Origin: Pseudomonas extremorientalis
GTDB lineage: Bacteria; Pseudomonadota; Gammaproteobacteria; Pseudomonadales; Pseudomonadaceae
DNA length: 64,000 nt
Assembly: GCF_001870465.1 (NCBI RefSeq)
Contig: NZ_MDGK01000047.1
Location: forward strand, 124,001 to 188,000
Direction: 5' to 3'
The position numbers and the translations under genes are program-made. Numbering within the stretch: position 1 is the first letter of the stretch; the number at the start of each line of letters is the position of its first letter. The notes below the pieces were generated by a model. It searched no databases and had not been told where the DNA came from. It saw only the letters and a program-made list of their open reading frames with translations. This document shows positions 61,955 to 64,000 of this stretch, piece after piece.

Positions 61955-62842
61955 ATGTCGACTCATGATACGTACTACGTACCAGCGCAAAGCAAATGGC
62001 CGATAATTGCCACGATTGGCATGCTGGTCACCGTGTATGGACTGGCTGTGTGGTTCAACGACCTCAAGGCGGCACGCCCGGAATCCCACGGCCCGTGGAT
62101 CTTTTTTGTCGGTGGGCTGCTGCTGGCTTACATGCTGTTCGGTTGGTTCGGTGCGGTCATCAAGGAAAGCCGCGCCGGTTTGTACAGTTCGCAGATGGAC
62201 CGATCGTTCCGTTGGGGCATGACCTGGTTCATCTTTTCCGAAGTGATGTTCTTTATCGCGTTCTTCGGTGCGCTGTTTTATGTGCGGCACATGTCCGGCC
62301 CGTGGTTGGGCGGTGAGGGTCACAAGGGCATTGCGCACATGCTGTGGCCGAACTTCGAGTTTGCCTGGCCGTTGCTCAACAACCCTGACCCCAAAATGTA
62401 TCCCGCGCCTGAAGGCACCATCAGCCCTTGGGGTCTGCCGCTGGTCAATACCATCCTGCTAGTGAGCTCCAGCGTGACCATTACCATTGCCCACCATGCC
62501 CTGCGCAAAGGTCATCGCGGTGCGTTGAAGATCTGGTTGGCGATCACGGTGCTGTTGGGGCTGGCGTTCCTGGGGTTCCAGGCCGAGGAGTACATCCACG
62601 CCTATAAAGAGCTGGGCCTGACGCTGGGCTCCGGCGTGTATGGCGCGACGTTCTTTATGCTCACCGGCTTCCATGGCGCCCACGTGACCATCGGCACCCT
62701 CATTCTGTTCGTGATGCTGATGCGCATCCTCAAGGGGCATTTCAATGCCGAGCACCAGTTCGGCTTCGAGGCGGCCAGTTGGTATTGGCACTTTGTGGAC
62801 GTGGTGTGGATCGGGCTGTTTTTCTTCGTTTACGTGCTGTGA
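61955..62842 (+). CDS. coxC: Cytochrome c oxidase subunit III
   Basis: Seven-helix subunit that stabilises the proton-pumping core. 295 residues from MSTHDTYYVPAQSKWP with AGGAGA upstream. Typical features are FGWFGAVIKESRAGLYSSQ, WGMTWFIFSEVMFF and the C-terminal FGFEAASWYWHFVDVVWI. It follows ctaG by 35 bp. Confidence 0.97.
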   Translation: MSTHDTYYVPAQSKWPIIATIGMLVTVYGLAVWFNDLKAARPESHGPWIFFVGGLLLAYMLFGWFGAVIKESRAGLYSSQMDRSFRWGMTWFIFSEVMFFIAFFGALFYVRHMSGPWLGGEGHKGIAHMLWPNFEFAWPLLNNPDPKMYPAPEGTISPWGLPLVNTILLVSSSVTITIAHHALRKGHRGALKIWLAITVLLGLAFLGFQAEEYIHAYKELGLTLGSGVYGATFFMLTGFHGAHVTIGTLILFVMLMRILKGHFNAEHQFGFEAASWYWHFVDVVWIGLFFFVYVL

Positions 62843-62848
62843 GGCGAC

Positions 62849-63052
62849 TTACCACGGCGCATGAGAAACCAGTTGGCCGCTGAAAAAGCCCCAGGTGATC
62901 AAGGCCAGTGTGATCACGGCCAGCACGACACGCACGGTCAGGGCGTTGACGAGGCGGTTGGAGTTGCCCTCGTCCTTGACCAGGAAGAACAAGCCACTGA
63001 ACAGGCTCACGACGGTCGCGATCAGCATCAGGGCAATAGCAGCTTTGAGCAT
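62849..63052 (-). CDS. DUF2909 twin-transmembrane protein
   Basis: 67 residues from MLKAAIALMLIATVVSLFSG. Two hydrophobic helices are separated by a short polar loop (VKDEGNSNRLVNAL). It is inserted in reverse orientation between coxC and SURF1, a position also seen in P. aeruginosa (PA0109). Probably an oxidase-associated membrane protein; unproven. Confidence 0.88.
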   Translation of the reverse strand: MLKAAIALMLIATVVSLFSGLFFLVKDEGNSNRLVNALTVRVVLAVITLALITWGFFSGQLVSHAPW

Positions 63053-63080
63053 GGTCGGGCTCCACGGGGATGGGCGGGCA

Positions 63081-63845
63081 ATGAAAACAAGTATAGCCAG
63101 CGCCGCAAAACGCTTTCGTCCAGGGATCGCACCCACCTTAGTGGTGCTGGTACTGCTGCCCCTGATGGTGGGGTTGGGGTTCTGGCAACTGTCGCGCGGC
63201 CATGAAAAGCAGCTGCTGGTGGACAGTTATGCCGAGCGGCGCGCAGCGGAGCCGATCAGCAGTGCGCAACTCAATGACATGGCCGACCCGGCCTTTCGCC
63301 GCGTGCGCTTGCGCGGGCAGTTGGATGCCGGGCACAGCGTGTTTCTCGATAACCGCATGCGCGACGGCAAGGCCGGCGTAGAGCTGCTGCAACCCTTCCA
63401 CGATCAGGCCAGCGGCCTGTGGCTGTTGCTGAATCGCGGCTGGCTACCCTGGCCGGACCGGCGCACGCCACCGGTATTCAGTACCCCGGAGCAGCTCTTG
63501 AATCTGGATGCCTGGGTCTACGTCGCCCCTGGCGAAACCTTCCAATTGCACGCCGACCCCGCCAGTGCGCAATGGCCACGCCTGCTGACGGCGCTGCACC
63601 CTGCCGCGTTGTGGGCGCAATTGGGCCGCAGCGGTTTCGCCTATGAGCTACGTGCCGAGCCCGGCCCCGGCACTTACGAAACCAGCTGGCCCATCGTGGC
63701 CATGGGGCCGGAAAAACACCTGGCGTATGCCGTGCAGTGGTTCGCCATGTCGCTGGCGTTGCTGGCGCTTTACCTCTACCTCGGATGGCACAACAAAAAG
63801 GAGAAGCCCCATGGGAGCGGCCATGAATCCACCCAACATGTCTGA
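63081..63845 (+). CDS. SURF1-family cytochrome oxidase biogenesis protein
   Basis: Helps heme a insertion into subunit I. 254 residues from MKTSIASAAKRFRPGIAP. Transmembrane helices near the N-terminus (LVVLVLLPLMVGLGFWQLSRG) and near residue 220 enclose a periplasmic domain with the family LRGQLDAGHSVFLDNRM and LLLNRGWLPW. The 3' end overlaps the next start by 35 bp. Confidence 0.94.
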   Translation: MKTSIASAAKRFRPGIAPTLVVLVLLPLMVGLGFWQLSRGHEKQLLVDSYAERRAAEPISSAQLNDMADPAFRRVRLRGQLDAGHSVFLDNRMRDGKAGVELLQPFHDQASGLWLLLNRGWLPWPDRRTPPVFSTPEQLLNLDAWVYVAPGETFQLHADPASAQWPRLLTALHPAALWAQLGRSGFAYELRAEPGPGTYETSWPIVAMGPEKHLAYAVQWFAMSLALLALYLYLGWHNKKEKPHGSGHESTQHV

Positions 63846-64000
63846 GGTGCCTGATCGGCGCAAAGGCCGTTGGCAACTGATTCTGATCCTGATGATGGTG
63901 ATCGGCCCGATGGCGCTGGCCACTTTCATGTACAAGCTGCAGTTCTGGGTGCCGCAAAGCCGCAGCTACCACGGCGAGATGATCGGCAACGGCCAGACCC
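63811..64000 (+). CDS. Membrane-anchored cox-cluster protein (3' truncated by window)
   Basis: The frame opens at ATG 63811 with AAGGAG seven bases upstream and runs to the end of the window. It reads MGAAMNPPNMSEVPDRRKGR, then one transmembrane helix (LILILMMVIGPMALATFMY). It overlaps the SURF1 end in another frame. It corresponds in position to PA0111. Function unknown, probably linked to oxidase assembly or heme a synthesis. Confidence 0.8.
   Translation, partial: MGAAMNPPNMSEVPDRRKGRWQLILILMMVIGPMALATFMYKLQFWVPQSRSYHGEMIGNGQT

Overview
The window reads as a bacterial chromosome of the Pseudomonas fluorescens group, starting inside dnaA at the replication origin. Evidence: the order dnaA-dnaN-recF-gyrB; then plsC-gmhB-glyS-glyQ // tag-htrB // TPR-trkA-rsmB-fmt-def // dprA-tsaC // qor // hemF-aroE, which is the oriC-proximal order I know from P. 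aeruginosa; high GC with strong G/C third-position bias; parS sites of the Pseudomonas type; and many REP/REPIN palindromes typical of P. fluorescens-like genomes. Gene density is ordinary. I see no prophage, integron, transposase, CRISPR array, rRNA or tRNA.

Layout. 1-6.05 kb: replication genes (3'-part of dnaA, dnaN, recF, gyrB) with two perfect parS sites inside recF and a one-mismatch site after gyrB. 6.05-10.3 kb: an OmpR-type regulator divergent from a FecR-domain exported protein and a CHASE2 sensor kinase; this accessory envelope-signalling module separates gyrB from the block that follows it directly in P. aeruginosa. 10.4-26.8 kb: housekeeping block (lysophosphatidate acyltransferase, heptose phosphatase, glycyl-tRNA synthetase, DNA repair, lipid A acylation, K+ uptake regulation, 16S rRNA methylation, initiator tRNA formylation, deformylase, DprA, t6A synthesis, quinone reductase, haem and shikimate enzymes). 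The protein before dprA lacks the LysM domain its family normally carries. 26.9-32.5 kb: SulP anion transporter between two near-identical REPINs, then choline-sulfate use (choX, betC, LysR regulator) and a DOPA-dioxygenase-like protein. 32.6-36.8 kb: D-galactonate catabolic operon dgoK-dgoA-dgoD-dgoT without an adjacent regulator. 36.8-40.4 kb: CigR/RcnB-like exported protein, trpBA and divergent trpI.

40.4-48.9 kb: small stress and envelope genes (DUF883, dodecin, two DUF1161 paralogues, OsmC, two lipoproteins), a luciferase-like monooxygenase, HAD phosphatase, gamma-carbonic-anhydrase-like protein, oligopeptidase A and YheV. 48.9-54.8 kb: exported tyrosine-phosphatase-like protein, a three-gene membrane-bound gluconate 2-dehydrogenase-type operon (Tat-exported small subunit, GMC flavoprotein, triheme cytochrome c) and a radical SAM gene behind a perfect LexA box. 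55.0-57.4 kb: beta-carbonic anhydrase plus SulP transporter, a likely bicarbonate-handling pair. 57.4-64 kb: an unrecognised gene and the aa3-type cytochrome oxidase cluster coxB-coxA-ctaG-coxC with DUF2909, SURF1 and a truncated next gene.

The parts that stand out from conserved housekeeping are the FecR/CHASE2 signalling module, the parS cluster, the REPIN traffic (one pair flanking a transporter gene, one supplying the C-terminus of a peptidase, one collapsed by internal deletion, one inside the cox operon), the SOS box of the radical SAM gene, and the LysM-less family member. I found no clearly unprecedented system; the FecR/CHASE2 module is the best candidate for unexplored biology.
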